Shown here: positions 8,077 through 13,988 of the stretch, piece after piece | Layout of the letters: every line of letters begins with the position of its first letter | Position numbering within the stretch: the first letter of the stretch is position 1 | Assembly: GCA_958439155.1 (NCBI GenBank) | Contig: CAUBUJ010000016.1 | Location: 1 to 19,949, forward strand | Origin: an uncultured Veillonellaceae bacterium | Lineage (GTDB): Bacteria > Bacillota > Negativicutes > Veillonellales > Dialisteraceae | Length of the DNA stretch: 19,949 bases | Direction: 5' to 3' | Program-made: the position numbers and the translations under genes | The notes under the pieces: model-generated | What the model was told of the DNA's origin: nothing | Seen by the model: only the letters and a program-made list of their open reading frames with translations | Databases searched by the model: none

Positions 8077-8103
8077 GTGGTGCCGCCTTCGGCGGAAATT
8101 TTA
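8077..8103 (+). repeat. GTGGTGCCGCC hairpin element, copy 1
   Basis: GTGGTGCCGCC (8077-8087), then CCGCC-TTC-GGCGG as a compact 5-bp hairpin (8083-8095), then an A/T-rich tail AAATTTTA. The opening 11 bases are repeated exactly at 8343. The shape is like a weak intrinsic terminator, but no gene ends just upstream. Confidence 0.55.
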
Positions 8104-8342
8104 TGATCCGGAGGCCGGATGGAATGGGAGGGAAGCGGCAATTCTTGGCAGATGGTACACCGCCGCCTGCCGTCATATCGACCGGCGGTACACAGGGTGT
8201 ATGAGCCTTTATGTAATAAAAATGGACAGAGAAGAGTGGAGATACCTTGCGTCCAACGGCGGCAGGCTGCCGGGGGTGAACTTCTGAAGAATGTGTGTCA
8301 TGTGCGGCGGGGCGCAGAGTTCAGAGCGCAAAGCGCAGAGCG

Positions 8343-8381
8343 GTGGTGCCGCCTCAGGTTGTATGGGCGGCGGAATTTTTT
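8343..8381 (+). repeat. GTGGTGCCGCC hairpin element, copy 2 (terminator-like)
   Basis: GTGGTGCCGCC (8343-8353) is identical to the start of copy 1. GCCGCC (8348-8353) pairs with GGCGGC (8366-8371) around a 12-nt loop, followed by GGAA and six T residues (8376-8381). It could act as a backup terminator for read-through from tuf. Confidence 0.55.
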
Positions 8382-8396
8382 AGAAAATTAGAAACC

Positions 8397-8494
8397 AACA
8401 GCCAACAGCCAACAGCCAACAGCTAACAGCTAACAGCCAACAGCTAACAGCTAACAGCTAACAGCTAACAGCTAACAGCTAACAGCTAACAGCT
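8397..8494. repeat. Tandem heptanucleotide array, 14 copies of AACAGCY
   Basis: There are fourteen uninterrupted 7-bp units in exactly 98 nt. The final base runs C,C,C,T,T,C and then T in the last eight units, so the variants are clustered rather than random. That pattern suggests unit duplication by slippage. Because 7 is not a multiple of 3 and the unit can give TAA or TAG, all frames are closed and it cannot code. Arrays of this type often vary in copy number between strains. Confidence 0.95.
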
Positions 8495-8585
8495 AATTGC
8501 TGCTCCTTCGCTGAAAGGTGATGGCTGAAAACGGATAGCGTCCAAGCGGCGAAGCCGCATATAAAGAAGTTCTTCCTATTTCCTC

Positions 8586-8646
8586 TCTAGACTTCAGACT
8601 CCAAACCAATGATGCACCGACCGGCCTCAGACCGCAGACCTTTGAC
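8586..8646. repeat. Degenerate heptad block, consensus NNCAGAC
   Basis: Two triplets of 7-bp units, TCTAGAC-TTCAGAC-TCCAAAC (8586-8606) and CTCAGAC-CGCAGAC-CTTTGAC (8626-8646), are separated by 19 nt. The GAC/AAC ending keeps a strict 7-bp period inside each triplet. The period matches the AACAGCY array 90 nt upstream although the unit differs. Confidence 0.5.
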
Positions 8647-8782
8647 ACTGCTCTCATGGGGCGTGCTTCTTTTTCTCCCATTCTTGTCGGCAAATGATCA
8701 GCATGAGGAAATATATAGAAAATAATTTACAAAAACTTTATAATAAAACCGCTATTGAATCGCTCTTTACCGGCGGGATTTC

Positions 8783-8811
8783 TTGTCAAACCTTGCGCGA
8801 ACTGGTATAAT
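8783..8811 (+). promoter_or_regulatory. Sigma-70-type promoter of the S10-spc operon
   Basis: TTGTCA (8783-8788), a 17-nt spacer and a perfect TATAAT (8806-8811), with TGG before it as an extended -10 element. The start of transcription should fall near 8818, leaving a leader of about 330 nt before rpsJ. The architecture is the same as that of the str promoter at 3265. Confidence 0.88.
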
Positions 8812-8817
8812 ATTCTA

Positions 8818-9150
8818 CGTTGCGTGACGAATGGAAGCGGTTTCCAGAAGCTTTCATCCCGCGCCGGGCTCGCAGAAAGTGATCCATCACCGAAGCTGCG
8901 GGAAGCTCATTTCTTCCGCGCCCATCGGAAGAAACGGTTTTCCCGCCGCTCCGGTAAGCGGCAGCCCGAATTCAGGAAGTATGGAACGATCAAAATACCG
9001 GAGGTTTCCAAAAGAAAAAAGAAACAGCCGGGTGGGTTGTTTTGAGAAGTGCCGTATTTCCTTAAACTATGAAGTGGAAGGTGGCCTGCAGAGCAGGGGA
9101 ATTTCCACGGAGCAGTTCATTCTGGAAATGAACGTCAGGAGGTTTATCTA
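8818..9150 (+). promoter_or_regulatory. Structured 5' leader of the S10 operon
   Basis: This is the untranslated region between the predicted transcription start and rpsJ. Hairpins read directly from sequence: CGCAG...CTGCG enclosing GTGA-TCCA-TCAC (8871-8900); a perfect 9-bp stem TTTCTTCCG/CGGAAGAAA with a 7-nt loop (8910-8934); GCCGCT/AGCGGC (8945-8962); a terminator-like hairpin (9022-9043); GTGGAA/TTCCAC enclosing CCTGC-AGA-GCAGG (9074-9108); and GTTCATT/AATGAAC (9115-9133) next to the Shine-Dalgarno AGGAGG (9137-9142). In E. coli the S10 leader is the target of L4 feedback. A similar role here is inferred from position and structure only. Confidence 0.6.
9022..9044 (+). terminator. Possible attenuator hairpin in the rpsJ leader
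   Basis: AAACAGCC (9022-9029) pairs with GGTTGTTT (9035-9042) over 8 bp with one G-T pair and a 5-nt loop. It is preceded by an A-rich stretch and followed by a very short T run (TT, then G). The weak tract suggests conditional rather than complete termination, if it acts at all. Confidence 0.35.
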
Positions 9151-9462
9151 ATGGCAAAACAGGAAAAAATCAGAATTCGTCTGAAGGGCTATGATCACAA
9201 AGCTGTCGATCAGAGCGCGGCGAAAATTGTGGAGACCGCGAAGAGAACCGGGTCCAGAGTATCCGGACCGATTCCGCTTCCGACCGAACGGAATGTGTAC
9301 ACCATTCTCCGTTCCCCCCATGTCAACAAAGACAGCCGCGAACAGTTTGAAATGCGCACGCATAAGAGACTGATCGACATCCTCGACCCGTCCAAGAAGA
9401 CCGCAGACGCTCTCATGAGACTGGAACTCCCGGCAGGCGTCAGCATTGAAGTAAAAGCGTAA
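9151..9462 (+). CDS. rpsJ: 30S ribosomal protein S10
   Basis: S10 is a 30S head protein that also serves as NusE in antitermination complexes. The 103 residues include IRIRLKGYDHKAVDQSA, the conserved loop GPIPLPTERNVYTILRSPHV (22-nt-class tRNA and 16S contact region) and the C-terminal LPAGVSIEVK. AGGAGG (9137-9142) lies 8 nt upstream of the ATG. It is the first gene of the S10 unit, 12 nt before rplC. Confidence 0.97.
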   Translation: MAKQEKIRIRLKGYDHKAVDQSAAKIVETAKRTGSRVSGPIPLPTERNVYTILRSPHVNKDSREQFEMRTHKRLIDILDPSKKTADALMRLELPAGVSIEVKA

Positions 9463-9474
9463 GGAGGTGCGAAA

Positions 9475-10116
9475 ATGTCTAAAGCTATTTTGGGAACAAA
9501 AGTAGGAATGTCTCAGGTATTCGCTGAAAACGGCGACCTCATTCCGGTTACTGTAGTTGAAACCACGCCGAACGTGGTTGTCGCAGTAAAGACCGTGGAA
9601 TCTGACGGATACAACGCGATTCAGCTCGGTTACGGCGTTGTGAAGGAAAAGAGCCTCACAAAGCCGGTCAAGGGCCAGTTTGAAAAAGCAGGCGTGGCTC
9701 CTGTGAAATATCTCCGTGAAGTAAGAACGGATGATGTATCTGCTTACAAGGTAGGCCAAACTCTGGCTGCTGATATCTTCGCTGCAGGTGAAATTGTAGA
9801 CGTTATCGGAACCAGCAAGGGCAAGGGATATGCCGGCACAATTAAGAAGTACAACTTCCAGCGCGGACCTGAATCCCACGGTTCCAAGAATCATCGTCAG
9901 CCTGCGTCCCTCGGCGCTCGTATGTCCGGCGGCGGCGGCAAGGTATTTAAAGGCAAGAAACTCCCGGGGCAGATGGGTGGCGTAAGAGTCACTGTGCAGC
10001 ATCTCCAGGTAGTCAAGGTTGATACCGCACGCAATCTCATGCTCGTTAAAGGCGGAATTCCCGGACCTAAGGGAAGTCTCGTCATGGTACAGGCCACCGT
10101 TAAGCCTGTCAAATAA
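9475..10116 (+). CDS. rplC: 50S ribosomal protein L3
   Basis: L3 is an early 50S assembly protein whose long loop reaches the peptidyl-transferase centre. The protein is 213 residues, near the family norm. It starts MSKAILGTKVGMSQVF and includes DVIGTSKGKGYAGTIKKYNF and VFKGKKLPGQMGG. The loop segment just before VFKGKK reads ARMSGGGGK and is Gly-rich. The Gln that PrmB methylates in E. coli is not obvious here. This region is where pleuromutilin and linezolid resistance changes map in other bacteria. No such change can be called without a relative for comparison. Confidence 0.97.
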   Translation: MSKAILGTKVGMSQVFAENGDLIPVTVVETTPNVVVAVKTVESDGYNAIQLGYGVVKEKSLTKPVKGQFEKAGVAPVKYLREVRTDDVSAYKVGQTLAADIFAAGEIVDVIGTSKGKGYAGTIKKYNFQRGPESHGSKNHRQPASLGARMSGGGGKVFKGKKLPGQMGGVRVTVQHLQVVKVDTARNLMLVKGGIPGPKGSLVMVQATVKPVK

Positions 10117-10133
10117 GTAAGGGAGGAACAGTA

Positions 10134-10760
10134 ATGCCGAAAGTAACACTGTATAATATCGCCGGCGAGGCAGCAGGCGAAATCGAACTGAATGACGGCG
10201 TCTTTGGCGTAGACTACAACGAAGCAGTCATTCACCGGGCAGTGGTGCGTCAGATGAGCAACGAACGTCTCGGCACCCATGCCACCAAGACCAGAGGCCT
10301 TGTACGCGGCGGCGGCAAGAAGCCCTGGAAACAGAAGGGCACCGGCCGTGCCCGTGTAGGATCCATCCGCTCCCCTCTGTGGGTCGGCGGCGGCACGATC
10401 TTCGGACCGACCCCCAGATCCTATGTGAAGTCCATGAACCGCAAGGAACGCCAGCTCGCAGTGAAGTCTGCCCTGTCTGAAAAGCTCCGCGCCGGTGAAC
10501 TGGTCGTTCTCGACACCATCGCTTTTGCAGCGCCCAAGACAAAAGACTGCGTGAAGATGCTCGCTGCTTTCAAGAGCGAAGGCAAGGCTCTCATCGTTGA
10601 CGGCGACGCAACAGCTGCCAATACCATTCTTTCCGCGCGGAACATTCCCGGCGTGAAGGCAATGGCTACGGAAGGGATCAATATTTACGATCTCGTTCAT
10701 TACACCAAGCTCTTCGTAACAAAGAGTGCTGTAGAAAAGATTGAGGAGGTACTCGCATAA
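10134..10760 (+). CDS. rplD: 50S ribosomal protein L4
   Basis: L4 lines the exit tunnel and, in E. coli, represses the S10 operon by acting on its leader. The 208 residues contain the tunnel loop GGGKKPWKQKGTGRARVGSI followed by RSPLW, and GPTPRSY. The macrolide-linked KGTGRAR segment is intact. The stop codon shares one base with the rplW ATG, which suggests translational coupling. The long leader upstream of rpsJ makes L4 the first candidate for feedback control here. Confidence 0.97.
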   Translation: MPKVTLYNIAGEAAGEIELNDGVFGVDYNEAVIHRAVVRQMSNERLGTHATKTRGLVRGGGKKPWKQKGTGRARVGSIRSPLWVGGGTIFGPTPRSYVKSMNRKERQLAVKSALSEKLRAGELVVLDTIAFAAPKTKDCVKMLAAFKSEGKALIVDGDATAANTILSARNIPGVKAMATEGINIYDLVHYTKLFVTKSAVEKIEEVLA

Positions 10761-11044
10761 TGGAAGCACGCGACATCCTCGTGAAACCGATTATCACAGA
10801 AAAAACGACCGCTCTCATGGAAGAGGGGAAATATACATTCCGCGTACCGCTCGCTGCAACCAAGATCCAGATCCGCCAGGCTGTGGAAGAAGTTTTCAAA
10901 GTGAAAGTTGAAGCGGTAAATACAATGCGCTACGAAGGCAAACTGAAACGTATGGGCCGTTATCAGGGCCGCCGCAGCGATTGGAAGAAAGCAATCGTTA
11001 CCCTCAAAGCGGGCGACACGATTGAATTCTTCGAAGGGGTCTAA
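10760..11044 (+). CDS. rplW: 50S ribosomal protein L23
   Basis: L23 sits at the tunnel exit and docks signal recognition particle and trigger factor. The 94 residues start MEARDILVKPIITEKTTALM and contain KYTFRVPLAATKIQIRQAVE and the VNTMRYEGKLKRMGRYQGRR loop; the length is typical. The ATG overlaps the rplD stop by one base. The Shine-Dalgarno (GAGGAGG region, 10743-10748) lies inside rplD. Confidence 0.97.
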   Translation: MEARDILVKPIITEKTTALMEEGKYTFRVPLAATKIQIRQAVEEVFKVKVEAVNTMRYEGKLKRMGRYQGRRSDWKKAIVTLKAGDTIEFFEGV

Positions 11045-11067
11045 TAGGTAAGGAGGAAGCAATATAA

Positions 11068-11895
11068 ATGGCTTACAAATCTTTTAAACCGTATACCCCT
11101 GGACGCCGTCAGATGACCGTTTCCACTTTTGATGAAATTACTGCAGTCAAGCCGGAAAAATCTCTCCTCGCTCCTCTGCACAATCATGGTGGCCGCAACG
11201 GTTCCGGCAAAATGACAGTGCGTCACCAGGGCGGCGGACATAAGCGTCAGTACAGAGTGATTGATTTCAAGCGTACAAAGGACAACATTCCCGCTAAGGT
11301 CGCAACTGTTGAATACGATCCGAACCGGACCTGCCGCATCGCGCTGCTCCACTATGCAGACGGCGAAAAGCGCTACATCCTCGCTCCGAAGGGAATCAAA
11401 GTGGGCGACGTGGTTATGAGCGGCGCTGAATCTGATATTAAACCGGGCAACTGCCTGCCTCTCATCAACATTCCCCTTGGTACCAACGTACACAATGTGG
11501 AACTGAAGATCGGCAAGGGCGGCCAGCTCGTTCGGTCCGCTGGCGAAACCGCACAGCTCATGGCGAAGGAAGGCGACTATGCCCTGCTCCGTCTGCCCTC
11601 CGGCGAACTCCGGAGAGTGCACATCCGCTGCCGCGCTACCGTCGGTGTCGTAGGCAATGATGATCATGAAAACATCACCCTCGGCAAGGCGGGCAGAAAC
11701 CGCTGGCTCGGCGTAAGACCGGCTAACCGCGGCGCGTCCATGAACCCGAATGACCATCCGCATGGCGGCGGCGAAGGCAAAGCTCCTGTCGGCCGCAAGC
11801 GTCCTGTGACTCCGTGGGGCAAGCCTGCATACGGCGTGAAGACCCGTAAACATAAGAAGGCATCCACGAAGCTGATTGTTAAGAGACGCAAGTAA
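11068..11895 (+). CDS. rplB: 50S ribosomal protein L2
   Basis: L2 is needed for subunit association and peptidyl-transferase centre assembly. At 275 residues it is full length. Landmarks are GGGHKRQYRVIDFKR near residues 52-66, VHNVELKIGKGGQLVRSAG, and the C-terminal MNPNDHPHGGGEGK, which carries the conserved histidine region implicated in peptidyl transfer (many bacteria have Val at the fourth position of MNPVDHPHGG). It ends in a basic KKASTKLIVKRRK tail. It is 23 nt after rplW with AAGGAGG upstream. Confidence 0.98.
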   Translation: MAYKSFKPYTPGRRQMTVSTFDEITAVKPEKSLLAPLHNHGGRNGSGKMTVRHQGGGHKRQYRVIDFKRTKDNIPAKVATVEYDPNRTCRIALLHYADGEKRYILAPKGIKVGDVVMSGAESDIKPGNCLPLINIPLGTNVHNVELKIGKGGQLVRSAGETAQLMAKEGDYALLRLPSGELRRVHIRCRATVGVVGNDDHENITLGKAGRNRWLGVRPANRGASMNPNDHPHGGGEGKAPVGRKRPVTPWGKPAYGVKTRKHKKASTKLIVKRRK

Positions 11896-11912
11896 GATAA
11901 GGAGGAGTAAAA

Positions 11913-12194
11913 GTGTCCAGATCTGTCAAGAAAGGGCCTTTCGTAGCATTTTCCCTTGAAAAGAAAATTGACGCTATGAACGCTGCCAACGATAAAAAAG
12001 TAGTAAAAACCTGGTCCCGTGCTTCTACCATCCTGCCGTCCTTCGTAGGACATACCATTGCGGTTCATGATGGAAGAAAACACGTACCGGTATATATCAC
12101 CGAAGATATGGTCGGCCACAAGCTTGGCGAATTCGCGCCGACCCGTACCTTTAAGGGCCATAACAAGAGCGCTCAGGCCGCTGGCGGCAAGTAA
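11913..12194 (+). CDS. rpsS: 30S ribosomal protein S19
   Basis: S19 is a 30S head protein that contacts S13 and the A-site finger. The 93 residues begin MSRSVKKGPFVAFSLEKKID and include TWSRASTILPSFVGHTIAVH and GHKLGEFAPTRTFKGH. The start is GTG 11913, with AAGGAGG (11899-11905) 7 nt upstream. No ATG is near in frame, so the GTG is well supported. Confidence 0.97.
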   Translation: MSRSVKKGPFVAFSLEKKIDAMNAANDKKVVKTWSRASTILPSFVGHTIAVHDGRKHVPVYITEDMVGHKLGEFAPTRTFKGHNKSAQAAGGK

Positions 12195-12211
12195 TCCTGG
12201 GAGGATCGAAA

Positions 12212-12547
12212 ATGGAAGTCAAAGCAATTACAAGAAACATCCGCATTTCGCCTCGTAAGGTACGCATTGTGATCGATGTCATCCGCGGCAAAGACGTAGG
12301 TGAGGCGCTGGCAATTCTCCGCCAGACCCCGAAAGCTGCGTCCTCCATTGTGGAAAAGACACTGAGAAGCGCTATGGCAAATGCTGAAAACAATAACGAC
12401 ATGAACGTCGACAAACTGTATGTATCAACTACCTATGTAGATGCAGGACCAATCATGAAACGTGTTCATCCACGTTCCCGCGGACAGGCTTTCGCGATTA
12501 TGAAACGCACCAGCACTCTTACGGTTAAAGTTGCTGAGAAAGAGTAA
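12212..12547 (+). CDS. rplV: 50S ribosomal protein L22
   Basis: L22 lines the exit tunnel; its beta-hairpin forms part of the tunnel constriction and the macrolide site. The 111 residues include ISPRKVRIVIDVIRGK, the hairpin segment AGPIMKRVHPRSRGQAFAIM and KRTSTLTVKV. Most bacteria have KRTSH at this last point, so the Thr after TS is slightly unusual. It is coupled closely to rpsC: the rpsC Shine-Dalgarno overlaps the rplV stop. Confidence 0.97.
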   Translation: MEVKAITRNIRISPRKVRIVIDVIRGKDVGEALAILRQTPKAASSIVEKTLRSAMANAENNNDMNVDKLYVSTTYVDAGPIMKRVHPRSRGQAFAIMKRTSTLTVKVAEKE

Positions 12548-12562
12548 AAGGAGGGAAACGTT

Positions 12563-13330
12563 TTGGGTCAGAAAGTTAATCCGCATGGACTTCGCGTAGG
12601 CGTAATCGATGACTGGGATTCCAAATGGTTCACAGAAAAGGACTATGCTGCTCTTCTCGTGGAAGACGCAAAGATCCGCACATTCCTGAAAAAGCACCTG
12701 TTCATTGCAGGCATTGCCAAGATCGGCATTAAGCGCGTCAATGGCAGAATCAAACTGTCCATCTTCACCGCGAAGCCGGGCATGGTCATCGGCCGGGGCG
12801 GCACAGGCATTGAAGACATTAAGAAAGCCCTCACCGCTCTCACCGACAAAGATGTTGACATCGACATTCTTGAAATCAAATCCATCGACATGAGCGCGAT
12901 CCTCGTCGCGGAAAACATCGCTTCCCAGCTGGAAAGACGTATCGGTTTCCGCCGCGCCATCAAACAGGCAGTAGGCAGAACCATGCGCTGCGGCGCAAAG
13001 GGCATCAAAGTTTCCGTCAGCGGACGTCTCGGCGGCGCTGAAATTGCCCGTTCTGAAAGCTACCGTGAAGGTTCCATTCCGCTGCAGACCCTCCGCGCCA
13101 ACATTGATTACGGCGTAACTGCAGCACACACCACCTATGGTGCCATCGGCGTCAAAGTCTGGATCTACAAAGGTCAGGTTGCGCCTGGTGAAATGGTACC
13201 GGAAAACGAAAATACCCGCGACAACAAGAACCGCGGCGACCGTCGTGAACGCAGAGGCGGCCGCAGAGGCGACCGTCGGGAAGGACGGGGCGACCGCAGA
13301 GCGAGAACCACGGAAAGGAGTGATTCCTAA
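12563..13330 (+). CDS. rpsC: 30S ribosomal protein S3 with Arg/Gly/Asp-rich tail
   Basis: S3 forms part of the mRNA entry channel and has helicase-related activity there. At 255 residues it is longer than the E. coli (233) and B. subtilis (218) proteins. The N-terminal MGQKVNPHGLRVGVIDDWDS is standard. A type II KH domain carries VIGRGG (75-80), and the C-terminal domain has the conserved GRLGGAEIAR and SIPLQTLRANIDYG. After GEMVP (209-213) a tail of about 42 residues has 15 Arg in its last 37 and three RGDRR motifs. The start is TTG 12563 with AAAGGAGG (12547-12554) 8 nt upstream. The stop shares one base with the rplP ATG. Confidence 0.97.
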   Translation: MGQKVNPHGLRVGVIDDWDSKWFTEKDYAALLVEDAKIRTFLKKHLFIAGIAKIGIKRVNGRIKLSIFTAKPGMVIGRGGTGIEDIKKALTALTDKDVDIDILEIKSIDMSAILVAENIASQLERRIGFRRAIKQAVGRTMRCGAKGIKVSVSGRLGGAEIARSESYREGSIPLQTLRANIDYGVTAAHTTYGAIGVKVWIYKGQVAPGEMVPENENTRDNKNRGDRRERRGGRRGDRREGRGDRRARTTERSDS

Positions 13331-13758
13331 TGTTAATTCCGAAACGTACAAAATACCGCAAGCAGTTCCGCGGCCGTATGAAAGGCAGAGCACATAAGGG
13401 AAATACAGTAACATTCGGCGAATACGGCCTGGTTGCACTGGAACCCTCCTGGATCACCAACCGCCAGATCGAAGCGGCCCGTATCGCTATGACCCGCTAC
13501 ACCAAGCGCGGCGGCCAGGTCTGGATTAAGATTTTCCCGGACAAGCCGGTTACCGCAAAGCCTCTTGGAACCCGTCAGGGCTCCGGCAAGGGCTCCGTTG
13601 AATACTGGGTAGCAGTCACAAAGCCGGGACGCGTGATGTTCGAAATGGCAGGTATTCCGATGGAAGATGCCAAAGAAGCAATGCGTCTTGCCGGCAATAA
13701 ACTGCCCATCAAAACCAAGTTTGTAGTTAAAGGTCATGAAGAAGTGGCAGGTGAATAA
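13330..13758 (+). CDS. rplP: 50S ribosomal protein L16
   Basis: L16 sits near the A-site tRNA elbow and is needed for the last steps of 50S assembly. The 142 residues start MLIPKRTKYRKQFRGRMKG and contain the loop KPLGTRQGSGKGSVEYWVA and PGRVMFEMAGI. The start overlaps the rpsC stop by one base, with AAAGGAG (13314-13320) upstream inside the S3 tail. The rpmC start follows 2 nt after the stop. Confidence 0.97.
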   Translation: MLIPKRTKYRKQFRGRMKGRAHKGNTVTFGEYGLVALEPSWITNRQIEAARIAMTRYTKRGGQVWIKIFPDKPVTAKPLGTRQGSGKGSVEYWVAVTKPGRVMFEMAGIPMEDAKEAMRLAGNKLPIKTKFVVKGHEEVAGE

Positions 13759-13760
13759 AA

Positions 13761-13967
13761 ATGAAGGTCAATGAAATTCGCAACCTCTCCACTGCCGAAC
13801 TGAACGACAAAGTCGCCGGCTTGAAGGAAGAACTGTTTAACCTCCGTTTTCAGCTCGCTACCGGTCAGCTTGAAAATCCTGCGCGTATTCGTGAAGTAAA
13901 GAAAACAATCGCCCGGATCAAGACCGTTCAGCGTGAGGAAGAATTGAAAGCTGCCCAGAAGGCATAA
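13761..13967 (+). CDS. rpmC: 50S ribosomal protein L29
   Basis: L29 is a small two-helix protein near the tunnel exit that helps bind nascent-chain factors. The 68 residues begin MKVNEIRNLSTAELNDKV and contain LKEELFNLRFQLATGQLENP, the family signature, followed by RIREVKKTIARIKT. The Shine-Dalgarno (CAGGTGA) overlaps the rplP end, so translation is probably coupled. Confidence 0.96.
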   Translation: MKVNEIRNLSTAELNDKVAGLKEELFNLRFQLATGQLENPARIREVKKTIARIKTVQREEELKAAQKA

Positions 13968-13988
13968 CGAATACAGGAGGATCTAACC

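Larger units (their letters stand above)
7986..8782. other. Long intergenic region without a credible gene
   Basis: About 800 nt between the str terminator and the rpsJ promoter. Short ORFs occur on both strands but have low-complexity or unrecognisable translations and no convincing start sites. Visible structure includes a TTCCTAGGAA palindrome (8032-8041), an ATCCGG-AGG-CCGGAT hairpin (8106-8120), two related GTGGTGCCGCC hairpins, the heptad array, a GCGGC-GAA-GCCGC hairpin (8546-8558), a second heptad block and an AT-rich tract (about 8709-8748). It reads as accumulated intergenic repeats rather than a lost gene, although the stretch 8120-8340 could be decayed coding sequence. Confidence 0.6.

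Noticed and set aside
8054..8391. Two short + strand ORFs (8054-8287 and 8119-8391) after tuf.
   Set aside because: No recognisable domain, no good Shine-Dalgarno, Trp/Arg/Gly-rich composition, and the second ends inside the second hairpin element. They may be decayed sequence but cannot be supported as genes.
8397..8494. The heptad array as a possible CRISPR.
   Set aside because: The units are 7 bp and contiguous with no spacers, and there are no cas genes nearby.
8726..8744. A second promoter with TATAAT at 8739-8744.
   Set aside because: No acceptable -35 box lies at 16-18 nt; TTTACA is only 7 nt away. The AT-rich tract may simply be compositional. The 8783-8811 promoter is much better.
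7986..8782. A mobile element or tRNA-associated insertion between the str and S10 operons.
   Set aside because: No transposase, integrase, terminal inverted repeats, target duplication or tRNA can be seen. Only the short direct GTGGTGCCGCC repeat is present, which is reported as a weak finding.
9021..9043. GGGTGG in the rpsJ leader, reminiscent of the T-box sequence.
   Set aside because: The rest of the T-box consensus (ACCGCG), the specifier loop and the antiterminator layout are not seen, and ribosomal operons are not normal T-box targets.
8755..9151. ORFs overlapping the rpsJ promoter and leader (8755-9045 and 8831-9151).
   Set aside because: They contain or follow the promoter, have basic, random-looking translations, and overlap the hairpins. 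They are more simply explained as untranslated leader.
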